DNA from: Phialocephala subalpina
Lineage: Eukaryota > Ascomycota > Leotiomycetes > Helotiales > Mollisiaceae
Direction: 5' to 3'
DNA length: 64,000 bases
NCBI GenBank assembly: GCA_900073065.1
Contig: FJOG01000002.1
Span: forward strand, 704,719 to 768,718
Shown here piece by piece: positions 11,584 to 27,664 of the stretch. Position 1 is the stretch's first letter; the number at the start of each line of letters is the position of its first letter. Made by a program: the position numbers and the translations under genes. The notes beneath the pieces were generated by a model. That model saw nothing but the letters and a program-made list of their open reading frames with translations. It did no database searches and had not been told where the DNA came from.

Positions 11584-13254
11584 ATGAAGACATTCCTTGG
11601 GCCTAACTTCCAGCCTATGGTAGTCACAACAGATGATCTAGTCATCGCAGCTTTGGCTTTTGGATTCACACTCGGCTTTGGATTCCTAACAACCTGCAAG
11701 TCGATCCATCATATGAATATGAAAGGCCTCTAATTCCAAGAAGGGCATGGCATCAAACAGACTGTGGCAATATACCGAAGATATGGAGCTAGAAAGACCA
11801 ATTCTCCTTATGTTTGGATGGTCTGGGGCGAAATCACGGCTTGCCTGGTGTTCGCAATCATATGCTGGCTTCATCTGGTACATGTGATTCCTCCGAGGTA
11901 ATAATGTCGTCTCATTTACTCCTGAATCCGGCTAACACTCTCAAGTCTTGCATTCTTCTTCTCCATATGTAAGACCGATAGACGTGATGATCTCTCAACC
12001 GTCAATACTAATGAGCTTCAGTGACGGCCTGGAGTTTACAAGTGCAATTTCTTCTTCAGATTATCATCAATAGAATTTCCCTGTTGATGACTGATCGTCG
12101 GAAATCCTGGAGACTGAAAATAGGGGTTGCAGTCCTCATAACATCGATTAACATCTCTGTGTACAATATCTGTATGTCTCATCATGAAAGCTCTAGTCTC
12201 GTCTTGCGCATCTCAAGACCCATGACCGTTTTTGATGCCTCAGCGGCCCTCAACTCTCCGGTCCAACTTTGCTAACTCTTCTCTCATAGGGATTCCTTCG
12301 AGGCTCCAGATTAGCCCAACTTATGAATACATCAACAATATCTGGGATCGATGCGAGAAAATAATATTTCTCCTAGTCGACGGTACATTGAACTGGTACT
12401 TCATCAAGACAGTCCGCGAAAAGCTCGTGAACCACGGCTTAACCAAGTATAATCGTCTTGTCCGCTTCAATCAATGGATCATCGGCCTTTCTCTCGCTAT
12501 GGATTGCTTAATCATGTACGCCTCTCCTCTTACCTATCCTCAAACTTATTTCTAACATTGTTTTGCAGTGGCATGATGTCCCTAAACAACTCTTTCGTGT
12601 GAGTTTCCGCCCCTTCCCATTTCCTCTCTTCAAGCAACACACTAACCCCTCTCCCACAGATACATGCAATTCCACCCCCTCGCCTACATCGTAAAACTCA
12701 ACATCGAAATGTCCATGGCCGAACTAATCGCCAAAATCTCCTCCTCGCACAACAACACATCCCATTTCCTCGCTTCTCCTTCCGATGCCCCATTAAAACC
12801 CTCCAATAACCTCGTCGCTTCACAGCTCTCCCGCACCTTCGGTGTCTCTAAAGACGTTGCTTGGAGAACCAACAACGATTCCGTTTTTGGAAGGAATATA
12901 GGGGCTGGAGACATGGGAGGCGATATTATGCTCAACGCTAAACAAGAAGTCAGTATCCAAGTCGAGCGAAGAAGGAGTTTAGCAGCGTCTTGGAAAGAGG
13001 ATTCGGTGTCGATTTCTGCGGGAGGGGGTTTTAGGGGAGAGGATTTTAGGGGAGAGGAAGAAGGGGATACGAAACCGCTGAAAGAGGAGGACAGAATTAG
13101 GGAGGCGAGGATGAGAGAGAGGGATGAGAGTGATGATAGGGATAAGTTTAAGATGGCGGGGGTGGAGAGAGGGATGGGTGTTTTTACTAATATTTGGGGC
13201 CAGCCGACACAGAGGAGTCCGCCGCCGGAGGGGAAGAGGAATATTGATGCTTGA
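11584..13254 (+). CDS. Conserved fungal multi-pass membrane protein, with an in-frame TAA
   Basis: The protein resembles a conserved fungal integral-membrane family of unknown function, recognised from general pattern only. Exons: 11584-11897, 11946-11968, 12022-12171, 12290-12515, 12569-12598 and 12660-13254. Every junction is GT...AG and keeps frame. Hydrophobic helices occur at LVIAALAFGFTLGFGFL, ITACLVFAIICWLHLV, LQVQFLLQIIINRISLL, IGVAVLITSINISVYN-like sequence, WIIGLSLAMDCLIM and later. The segment YMQFHPLAYIVKLNIEMSMA ends the membrane part. The last exon adds a long charged tail of about 190 residues. An in-frame TAA at 11731-11733, in the first loop, would cut the protein to 49 residues. 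The only nearby GT (11700) cannot give an in-frame intron that removes it. It may be a nonsense lesion or a non-canonical intron. Confidence 0.65.
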
Positions 13255-14732
13255 TTTTTGGGGACTGGGAATGAGACTTGGATGATAGACAGGACAGCGT
13301 CACAGCAGCAGAATTTTGGGAAAGTATTTTGGATTTGAAAGATTCCCCAACTGGGTATGAGGAGCATAGAAGAAGTAAAAGCATAATTTTAGAAAGCATA
13401 GGGCGTAGCATTTCTTGTATCCCGGGTCTCGGAGGATTTCTCGAGCTCGACATGGAGAGGGAAGTGCATCTCGCTAAGCGGCAACTTCTCTCCTCTGCAC
13501 ACAAAGAAGTAGACTCCATCTGTGCAGAAAAAGCGACACGCGAATGTCCCGATACCAGAGGTATTTTGCAAAAGAGCCTCGAAGCCTGCAAAAACACTTC
13601 CAAAAGTAGTTAGTAGAAGCTCGAACAGTTCATTCGCATTGATTCCAAGGTTGAGAAAATTCATAGGTTCAAAGTCCTAGTGAATGTCCCCGGAGTTCTG
13701 GTACTTTTGGTGTATCGCTTTTTTCGAACAAAGCGAGCTAGAGTCGGGCACGAAGCGAGACCGACGCTTACTCTGAACATAACACTACCCTCCGACGCTA
13801 AGTGGGTTGTTTTTCCAGCAAGACATGTGCACTCGAGTGTCGAAGATGAAGAAAGAGGATGAGATTTCTGATCCAAATTTATGAGAACACAGATGATCTT
13901 GAGAGTAGGAATGAGAGAAATCATGGAAGGGCCTAACCAGAGAGCGTACCTTTGTCAAATTATGAGACCTTCTTTGGTAGTCAGATCCAAGGAGTTGGCT
14001 CGTGGTATGGATGTCTTCCAGCTTTCCTCACTTCTCAGCTTTTACCCTCAGGGATTCACAATACTCATGAGGCAAATAAATCCTTTAGCGGCCCGCCCAC
14101 GAGATCGAGCCTCGTCATATCACGTGACTTATAGATTTATTTCGGGAAAATCCGGCATGCGCACAGAATGCGGTAGGGGCAAACACCGGCTGGAAGGAAG
14201 CTGCCGAGGTCGAACATTATCGGAGCGAACATCGTCATCTTTCGCTTGATCATTGTTGATAGCACATGCCAGAGAAACAATTGTGGCAGCAGACGAACAT
14301 CCCATGAAGATGGAGTGTTAAAACAATTACAGAAATTGAACATTCCATCATACGAAAGATCAGCATCAGACCACTTCATAGTCCAAAAAGTGAAAAGATA
14401 GAGCGGCAATCACGCATCCCATTTCCGAACATCAGATTCTGGGGTTTCCCCACATTCACAAGCCTACCGTAACCCATTTTTGAACTTCCCCTCCACCCGG
14501 CTCCGTGCTGCTTTGTCTCGAGCTTTTCTGCCGACTTAGTTCCCCATTGCCGGAACCTCCTAGGTATATTACCATAGCTACTCCTCTTCCAATAAGTCAT
14601 TGTTGACGTATTGACTGCAGCTATAAAAATATATAGACAACCTCACCCCGCGCGCAGCCATTTTCTTCAAAGCTTCACGAATTCGAACCTACATCTGCAG
14701 AGCAGACGACAATATTTGAAAAAGCGAACAAT
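13255..14732. other. Intergenic, malate synthase promoter side
   Basis: This contains the upstream region of malate synthase. The region just before the ATG (about 14620-14732) has a TATAAAA-like stretch (tataaaaatatata, about 14621-14634). Short frames in 13.3-14.3 kb show no family match. Confidence 0.4.
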
Positions 14733-16475
14733 ATGGCTACTACAGAGTCTATTCTCCAGGGTGTGAATGTGGCGGGGACGATCAACGACTTCAACAGGAA
14801 GATTCTGAGCAAGGAGGCTCTTGCGTTCCTGGCTCTGCTACACAGGTCATTCAACAAGACGAGGAAGGATCTTTTGCAAAGACGCGTGATCAGACAGGCG
14901 GAATTGGACAAAGGAAATCTGCCAGACTTTCTCCCAGAGACGAAGCATATTCGAGAGAACGATGCGTGGAAGGGTGCTCGTCCTGCTCCAGGTCTCATTG
15001 ACCGAAGAGTGGAGATTACCGGACCAACGGACAGGAAGATGGTGGTTAATGCTTTGAACTCGAATGTATGGACATATATGGCGGATTTCGAAGGTATGTA
15101 CTGCATCTGCCAGATAATAGCTCTTACTGACGAAAGCTGCAAACAGATTCGAGCGCTCCAACATGGGACAATATGATCAACGGACAAGTCAACCTCTACG
15201 ACGCCATCCGCAGACAAGTCGACTTCAAGCAAGGAGAGAAGGAGTACAAGCTCCGCAGCGACCGCGTCCTCCCAACCCTGATCGTTCGTCCTCGAGGCTG
15301 GCATCTCGAAGAGAAGCACGTTACCATTGACGGCGAACCCATCTCTGGCTCCCTCTTCGACTTCGGCCTCTACTTCTTCCACAACGCCAAAGAGCTCATC
15401 AAGCGAGGAACAGGCCCCTACTTCTACCTCCCAAAAATGGAGTCCCACCTCGAAGCCCGCCTCTGGAACGACGTCTTCAATCTCGCACAAGACTTCATCG
15501 CCATCCCACGGGGCACAATCCGCGGAACAGTCCTCATCGAAACCATCTTAGCTGCTTTCGAAATGGACGAAATCATTTACGAACTCCGAGATCATTCTTC
15601 TGGTCTCAACTGCGGAAGATGGGATTACATCTTCAGCGTAATCAAGAAGTTCCGTCAAAATAGCAATTTCGTTCTTCCAGACCGTTCCGCTGTCACCATG
15701 ACCGTCCCGTTCATGGACGCCTACGTCAAGCTCCTTATCCAAACCTGCCACCGCAGACAAGTCCACGCCATGGGTGGAATGGCCGCCCAAATCCCCATCA
15801 AGAACGACAAGGCAGCCAACGATAAAGCGATGGAAGGCGTTTACGCCGATAAGTTGCGTGAAGTGAAGGCTGGTCATGATGGGACTTGGGTTGCTCACCC
15901 AGCACTTGCCTCAATCGCATCTGAAGTCTTCAACAAGCATATGCCAACACCCAATCAAATGTTCATCCGCCGCGAAGACGTCCGTATCACGCAAAACGAT
16001 CTTCTGAACATGAATATACCCGGAAAGATCACCGAAGACGGTATCAGGAAGAACCTGAACATCGGATTAGGCTACATGGAAGGCTGGCTCCGCGGCGTGG
16101 GATGCGTGCCCATCAACTATTTGATGGAAGATGCTGCTACGGCTGAAGTGTCAAGGAGCCAGTTGTGGCAGTGGGTTAAGCATGGTGTATCAACTGCCGA
16201 GGGAAAGAAGGTCGATAAGGCTTATGCGTTGAAGTTGTTGAGGGAGCAGGCGGATGAGTTGGCATCCAAGGGACAGAAGGGGAATAAGTTTCAGTTGGCG
16301 GCGCAGTATTTTTCGGGGCAGGTTACTGGGGAGGATTATGCGGATTTTTTGACTTCGTGAGTTATTCCCTTCTCTGCCTTCTTCTTATTTGCCGAGGATG
16401 ATGCTAATGATTTACAGGTTGCTGTACAACGAAATCACCTCGGTAGGTTCCTCGTCTCCGGCTTCGAAGCTGTGA
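14733..16475 (+). CDS. acuE: Malate synthase, peroxisomal/glyoxysomal (PTS1 SKL)
   Basis: Condenses glyoxylate and acetyl-CoA to malate, the second step of the glyoxylate bypass, and is needed for growth on acetate and fatty acids. Exons 14733-15093, 15147-16356 and 16418-16475 give 542 residues, the usual length for the eukaryotic enzyme (form A). Family landmarks include the [15 protein letters not shown] block, [29 protein letters not shown] and [20 protein letters not shown], with the catalytic region [14 protein letters not shown]. The tiny last exon encodes 18 residues ending in Ser-Lys-Leu, the canonical type 1 peroxisome signal. Reading through the second intron instead ends at once: TGA at 16358-16360 overlaps the donor GTGAG and gives a protein ending DFLTS without SKL. 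The symbol acuE is used by homology with Aspergillus nomenclature. Confidence 0.97.
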
Positions 16476-18485
16476 GCTCGCTGCTCGCTTTGGTGTGCGT
16501 TGGATTTGGATTTAGGAAAATGAAAGGAGGGAGATTGTCACATTACTTGCAAGCAGTCTGTATGATGTATGGTACATGATCAATGAATAAGTTGAATCTT
16601 ACTACCCACCACTTTCCCTTGCTCCACGATATACCTCGGCCGAAGGAGCTCCTCGCTTATAGCTTGGCACCCCTTTATGATCATCCCAATGTACGTCTTC
16701 GAGTGGAGTTATTTTAACAAGGATCTCAGGGAAGAATGTCTGTTTTCAACATATCTTCTTCATTCATAATATCAAAGCTTCAATCTAATTGTACCTTAGT
16801 AAGAGAGGGTGTATTGTCACCACCACAACCGGGACATTGCAAAATGACCCAATTCAGGCTCGTCAAGTTGCGAGGGGTGTAAAACCCGATATCTTCTTCG
16901 TATGAATCTGCGAGACGCGATGCAGCTCAATGTCGATATCAAGTTATAATTGGCTTTGTATTGGTGTTTTATACTAGCAATTGGGAGATAAATGTTGGTG
17001 GGGGTGGGGATAGAGGTTTGGAGTGGAGTGTAGGATGACTTAGGGTGAGGCGGGCTTGGGCTAGAGCTTGGGGTTTTGCTGTCATTTGGAGTTCGTTATC
17101 AAGAACACAATGGATGCCTTTCCGGTGAGATTTAAAGTGCAGTTCTTGACGTTTAGAGTTTCCGTCTTATCAACAGCCATTACCATCGTCCCAAATATTT
17201 GCCTTTCCACTGAACCTCTTTCATACACAGTTCATACAGCTTAATCATTTATGTTATTGACAGACATCATCGATACAATATCGTCCCAAAGCTTCAATGT
17301 TAATAGTCGTCGTCCCAACTTCTTTGAGTCATCAGCTACTACTTTTCATCACTATCTTTGTATTAGCATTACAATGGATTTCTGGACATTGACCAAAGTC
17401 CTTCCATGCATGTGTGAGCCCAGCCTAAGATTAAAACATAATAATTCTGTCTGCTCCAGTGTGTATCGTATGCGAATAGTTCTTAGACCGACTTTCTTTT
17501 ATACCCAGCGGGATAGGATTCTTCATCACGAAGTACTCTACGCTCGAAAGAACAACTCAAAAGACAGATTCACCAACGAAACCATCACACCCTCGCTGCT
17601 AGCGAAGTGATGAATCCAAGTCCCATGACACCCGAGGACGCAAATCAAGTTTCTGGGTGGTTTTGCGGGGTGTATAAATTCCTCTCCCGCTAAGACTGAG
17701 CACTGAAGAAGAATACGATTTCTACCCTGATGGCCAAGAAAGCAGTGTTGGAGAGGTACTACCTAGATCACCTCTTTAGGTTGTGAAGTGCGACAGCTGT
17801 TTGAATTGGTATATTTGCATTGGTAGCTTAAGCGAGGGTGTTTCGAAACTCAAGTTTTCTTTTTGTATTGTGTGAAAACATTGTGAAGATTGGAATAGTT
17901 GATAGTGGGAGGGCCGTTGACTGCAAGGACTTGGAAATATAAGCGAAAGAGCATGGACACATCGTCTCGAGTTTGTCCTTGATTCGATGTAAGGGGACAA
18001 GAAATAGAGGCAAGGATTGTGGCTTTATACAGAAGGAAGAGTGGAGTAAGCGGTAATGAATTCCGGTTCTCTTCGGAGAGTGAGAATAGAGATGTTTGAT
18101 ATGAGTACAAGAACAAGGAAAAGGAAGAAACAATTGCAAGAAGGGAGATTGGAAGAGTATCAAACAATGAAATGTTCACGTACATTGGAATCTCGAGTCG
18201 TGGAGCAGGACCAAAGACTTCAAATCTAGTACGTGCGGCGACCATGAAACTCTCATAGGAAGCAGAAAGCTGCCAAGCAAGAACCTGTATTTGTACAAGT
18301 ACATTAGACGATAAACACAAGGTTCGCAGAACTCCTCCCACGCTGCGTAAGTATGATTCCAGACATCATGTTGCCGAGTTGCCTCCCATATGTCTTCCCT
18401 GTGATTACTGCGGTAAACACCGCCAAAACTCCAAACCCAGCAACCTGCCTCCTATTTCCTGTGCCGTTCCCCAGCCTTGTCCCAC
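16476..18485. other. Intergenic between convergent malate synthase and SMC5
   Basis: Two kilobases between the 3' ends of two convergent genes, so no promoter is required here. A 163-codon minus-strand frame (17850-18341) is open but has no recognisable domain and a Leu/Ser-rich low-information composition. I see no supported gene. Confidence 0.4.
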
Positions 18486-22086
<3,601 letters not shown>

Positions 22087-22176
22087 CTTGTCGATTCGTG
22101 AGGTTGTTGAAGTCGTTCTGGTTGCCTCGGATGGTGAAAGGTCGACGACGCGTCGCGTTGTGCTGGCGACCGTCAT

Positions 22177-23692
22177 AGTGCAATCTAACCAGGCATAGCG
22201 TGTGCTCCACGTGACTGCGAGGGGAGCCCTAAGATTTTCTCTGACGACGACAATTTTCGTGTTGAAGGTTATATGTGAGCTTGTCGTCCAAAAATTCATT
22301 CATTCCATCACTTGACTCTCAATAAGCACGTACCGACCAAAGTCGCCTTCACTTTCAGGCAGTGTCCTCGAATTTGAAAGAGATACAGTACACGGGAAAT
22401 GAGTATGGGAAGCCTGGCTGAGCTTGTATAGATTCAGAGACTTCGAGGGGTCTAAGGCCAAAGGAGGGAGGGCATCAAGAGGGCAATGGCATCGGTTTCA
22501 GCGATGCAATGGCTTCGTATGGTCTCAGCTGGCTTTGCATCAATGACCCACAAACCTGACCAGCAGTTGGGTTTACGATCAAGAGCTGGGACGATACAGA
22601 AACAAATCCATGCTGACAATAAACCATCAGATGAATCTAGGCCTTGCACTCTCCCTCCCAATTCAACAATAACCTGTCACGAACCCAGACATATTACTCC
22701 GACACACATGCTAAGACGATCCAGACCCCCAAGGTGAGCCTTACTACAAGATGAGTACCCAATTCTTTAGTCTTTACTTCAATCACTTTCCTTATTCCCG
22801 CACCTCAACTCTTGCTCGTAAACCGTCAGCTACTCCAATGTGCTGTTGTAATTTATCCATTCTTTGCAGGGAGATAAAAGGTCTGGTCGCTATCAATGTA
22901 GCGGGCATTTTCCACCTTCTACTCCAATCGGCAATGCTTAGTGCAAAGGTAGAACATACAATACGGTCGTTGAATTCAATTGAGTAGTGTTCTAATGCCC
23001 GACAATTGCATGCTTAATAGTCGTCCATCACGACCAGTCAAGAGACTCTGTTGGGGAGATTAGATGAAAACAATCTTCATATCGGGAAGATCAGATGAAT
23101 GCACTCGATGAAAGCAAAGAATAAGCATCAAAACAAGATGAATGTCCATAAATATCAAGGACTTTGCTGCTAGCCAAATTCCGGGCCGCTTCTCGGTGTT
23201 GGTTGCATTCCTTCTTGGGAACTCGTCGAGCCGAAAAAATATCAACACACTTCAAAACATCTCGCCCACCAAACCTACATTCCACATTCTAGATTCGTCT
23301 CATTGCACCTCAAAATACTGCATAGCATTTGGCGCTTCTTTTCATCTCTTCTCTTTGCATCGATTTGGCATTGGACGTGCTTCGCCAGGAATTGTAGCTC
23401 AACAATTGTCAACTTTGTGACGCTAATTGGAGGTGGTTCTACGCAGGTAGATACGTGCAGGTAACATCACTCTTACCACAATCGACTTCACTCTGACCCA
23501 GGGTGTAGGCTACGAGTTGATCGAGTGACTTGACGCGCAGCAACACGTCTCCTAAGCAACCCAGTCCCCCGAATATTTCCTTTACCTGCGACCCATGATC
23601 CCCCAACGCCGAAGTGTACAAAGGCCCAAGGCGCGTCAGAAGTATTCGGCAATGTTTTCTTGATACACAAGGAGGATAATCGAGAACACAAA
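22177..23692. other. Divergent promoter region of SMC5 and the Gin4/Hsl1-type kinase
   Basis: About 1.5 kb between two divergently transcribed cell-cycle/genome-maintenance genes. No coding region is convincing. Both promoters and 5' UTRs must lie here; no specific factor site is claimed. Confidence 0.45.
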
Positions 23693-26600
23693 ATGAGCAG
23701 TGCTTCGCGACCACCGACGCGCCGACCTGCTCTTGGAGAGGCGACTGGTCGAGTCAACAACACACAACCTAATACAGTTAATACGGTTCCTCACCCAATG
23801 AAGAGTTCTTCAATGCCACATCACGAAAGTCGGGGTCCCAATGGACAACTTTTCGACCCTACCGCGATACCCCCACCTCTACGATTCAATCCCACACGAA
23901 GAGCAGCCTCCGCAGCTCCTACAGTCACAAATCCGCGTCTTTCAGAGATTAAGAAAGAACAAGCGGATTCCAAACGCGATTCCCAGATATCGAACAGCTC
24001 AGCCAACTCCGCAGGCAAAATCAAAGCATGCGTTGGTCCCTGGAAACTCGGACGAACCCTTGGCTATGGAGCTACAGCTCGGGTCAGACTGGCAAAGCAT
24101 ATCTACACAGGACAGAGGGCAGCTGTCAAGATAGTGATGAAGAGGCATGCGCAGATGTCTCAAGCAGGAAGTCTCGCAAATCTTGAACGAGCAGAGATGG
24201 ACTTACCAGAAGAAGAGGATGGCGTACGACGAATGCCTGTTGGCATAGAGAGAGAGGTCGCAATCATGAAGTTGATCCAGCATCCTAACATCATGAAGTT
24301 GTATGACATTTGGGAGAATCGCACAGAGATGTGAGTATAATATTTGTAGAATTCATGGATTGCTTGGCTAATACCAGAATAGATATCTAGTTCTGGAATT
24401 TCTCGAGAACGGAGAACTGTTCGACCGTATCTCTAGTGTCGGAAGACTGTGTGAAGAGGAGGCTATGAAGTACTTTCGACAACTCATCAGTGCTCTTGGC
24501 TACTGCCACTCTTTCAATATCTGCCATCGAGATCTAAAACCCGAGAATATACTCGTCTCCAGCGAAGGGGATGTGAAGATTGCAGATTTCGGCATGGCTG
24601 CACTGCAACAAGGACCGGACTACAAGCTCACAACATCATGTGGGAGCCCTCACTATGCTGCACCGGAACTCGTCAAAGGAAATAGGTATCGCGGCAATCA
24701 GGTAGACATATGGAGCATGGGAGTTATCCTCTTTGCCATGCTGGCGGGGCGGCTGCCATTCGATGCTGAGCCATCCCACGATCTCCAGCCTTTGCTTAAG
24801 GTGATTAGGAAAGGCCATTTCGTTATACCACCCCATGTTAGTCCCGGGGCGTCAGACTTAATCAGCAAGATGCTTTGTGTGAATCCCAAGGACAGGATCA
24901 CAATCCCTCAGATCTGGAGACATCCTCTTGTCGCAAGCTACAATTACCTGGACGATTTAGGACGAGGCAATTACCCACAATCTCCCAGCGCGAAAGAGTT
25001 TGGTCATCCCGTGTCTCGCCGAAGTGAGATCTGCAAGGATATTGTCCGCCAGTTAAACTCAATGTGGCATACTCTCACGGAAGAGCAGTTGATAGAGGCA
25101 CTTCTAAATGACGAGTAAGTCGCGAGATTCTTCCAAACCTTCATCGTTTTTCCTAACATTTCTCAGACCCAATGACCAAAAGTTGTTCTACAGTCTTCTC
25201 AACAGACACCGGGAAGCCCAATTGGAGAACTACACCCCCGACCTTGATTACTCGAACAGCGACTATCACCACGTTCGGCCAGCCAAGTTGACGAAGACTT
25301 ATTCGACGCGGCACTTTTCTCAGGCTCAACCAAAAGGTCATGTTCGACAGGGCTCCAAGTTCACAGTCATTAGCAATAGTGCAGAGACAGAAAAAAGCTA
25401 CGATCCTTTCAAGGCTTCAAGACCTCAACGACTTAATGCTTCCAATAAAGCCGGTGCTAGAATAACCATTCATCGCAGCGAAGATGGCGAAGAAAACCAA
25501 GGGCAGAAGCTACGACAGTCTTCCATGCACACCTCTAGACATCTCGCCCCACCGAAGTACTATGGCACGAGGAGCTCTTTAGCAAGCTCAGTCAAGAGTG
25601 GTACCAGTTGTGGTTATGTGCGTCCCGCGAGTAAATACAAGCGTGGTGTGAGCTTCAACCATCTTCGCCATTCTACCGGCAGTATGGGCTCGCCAGGTCC
25701 TTCAATTCGAAACGGTCGCCATAGCAGTCATACCGAGGTCACTGATGATGGTGGAGATACCCTTCGTCCGGTGGCTAGCTCTACACGTTACATTCGATCG
25801 AGGAAGGCTCAGGCAACTACATCACAAACTGGAAGTCCTGCAAAGAAGGCTGCTCGAGCAAGTCTCATTTGGGGTGAAGATGTTCGCCAGCTTAGCAGCA
25901 GCTTGGCCAAGGATTGTGACGAGGCATTCAACCGAGTGTCCATGATGTCGAATGAGGGCTCCATCGCCGATCTCACTGTTTTCTATCCTGAGCGGCCGTC
26001 TAGCAATAATGTAAGCAAGAATTACGGATCATTACTTGCACCAAGTAGCAACGCGACATCTCGACCCTCGAAGTCGAAGCGTAAGGACTTGGATGACCGA
26101 CCACTGCCACCAGCTCCAGCTCGCACAGAATCGGTCAAGATCGAGCTTGAACAGCAGAAATTGCAGTTCGAACTTCGAAAGGAACTCGAGAGTGCTTCAG
26201 TGCACGGACATATTGACCGTATGGTAACACATCTGGACGAATTGATGAAGTCGCCATCATCTGTTACAGGAGAGCGACGAGCTTCTTCCGCGCCCCTCGA
26301 CAGTAGGCATAAATCCAATAAGCAATTGCCGTCTATCGATGAAAGTCAGGGAGAATACTCGTCACCTCCACGACCAAGCCGCTACCGTCAAGTTCAAGCC
26401 AAGAACAGCCGTATTGCTTCTGCTCCTGAACCTCGTGGTGTGACTTGTGGGCAAAACGATCGCTTTGCTAGACCAGACTCGGCCTTTAGGGATACCATTC
26501 GGGTTGTTCATTCAACGTCTCAAAGCCCCGTGAAGATCCCGGCTCCGCTTAATATTAGGAAGACGAGCACAGCACCTAAGCCCGCTTTGACGTCTGTTGA

Positions 26601-27664
26601 CGAAGGTAGCGAATGGGAGAGCTCTTACAGCGGAAGCTATCGCTCCTCCGGACTGGATCCGCGCCAGCAATACAAGAATGGCTCTAGAGAGCCCGCTCCC
26701 AGCTTGACACCGATTAGAGAACGTCAGTATGACGAGGAAATGTCCAGCGAACACAATCCTCCTCCATCGACCACTGGAACAGTGGTGAGAAAAGCATCGG
26801 GTTGGTTCAGACGCAATTCTCGAGCCAGTGATGATTCTCGGCTGTCTGTGCATGGCGGTTCTGAGTATCAGAAATCCAAATCATCTGGCAGTGGTCATAA
26901 GAAGGTCCTATCTGACCGCTCAGAAAACATTCAAAACGAACCCCAACCGCCACTTCTCCCTTCTCCCAAGAAGAAGGGTATTTTCGGAAAGCTTTTCAAG
27001 AAGAAATCCACAGCTGATATGATGGAAGTTGCCGGTGAGTGAAGCCGAGCCAATCATATTTCAAGTACTAACAGGTGATGCAGACCATGATATTTACGAG
27101 GATGAAGAGAGCTTGCGAGAATCTATGGCGAACATCCACAAGTCGTATGTTGGACGAGTGGCAAATGGTGAAGATGCAGGAACTCGCCAAATTGCCCCTC
27201 AACGCAACTGGTTGGCCAAGCTTTTCAATGTCAAGCCTGCCGCAAGATACCTCTGCTTCTCTATCTCACAGCGACGAGCCCGCAAGGAGATTGTCATTGT
27301 GTTCAGAGACTGGAAGAAGTACGGCATGCGCGATATCCAGGTTGACAAGGCCCGCAATGTTGTGTTTGCTAAGGTTGGTCAGAAGAACTGTAAGTGAAAT
27401 CACGAGGACGAGGGCTCGGCACATCACTAACGTCTCGCAGATCTTGACATCAAGGAAGTTTCGATCGCTGCGGAGGTCATGACTGTCATCGAGCACGGAA
27501 AGCGAAATCCTCTTGCCATCGTCCGCTTCACGCAAGAGCAGGGTGCTGCAAGCAGTTTCCACAAGGTTCTTGACACGTTGGAGAATGTGCTGCATGTCAA
27601 GGGTCTCCTTGTCAAGGATATTCTGAAAACGAAGAGGATGATCAAGACTTTGAATTCTTCTTGA
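23693..27664 (+). CDS. Gin4/Hsl1/Kcc4-type (Nim1-related) Ser/Thr protein kinase
   Basis: Predicted morphogenesis-checkpoint kinase of the yeast Hsl1/Gin4/Kcc4 group, acting at the septin cortex to link budding or septation to mitotic entry. Exons: 23693-24330, 24383-25114, 25167-27034, 27084-27389 and 27441-27664; all introns are 49-52 bp and give 1255 residues. The kinase domain starts near residue 116 with a Gly loop (LGRTLGYGATARVRLAKH), then AAVKIV, HRDLKPENILV, IADFGMAAL and SPHYAAPELVKG. A long, low-complexity, Ser/Arg-rich middle region follows. The C-terminal 120 or so residues (RKEIVIVFRDWKKYGMRDI and onward) resemble a KA1-like membrane-binding module, as in Hsl1/Gin4. The start MSSASRPPTRRP is preferred over an ATG 33 bp upstream. 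Which of the three yeast paralogues it matches best cannot be judged by eye. Confidence 0.93.

Noticed and set aside
17850..18341. 163-codon minus-strand frame between malate synthase and SMC5
   Set aside because: No domain, Leu/Ser-rich and overlapped by frames in other phases; no independent support.
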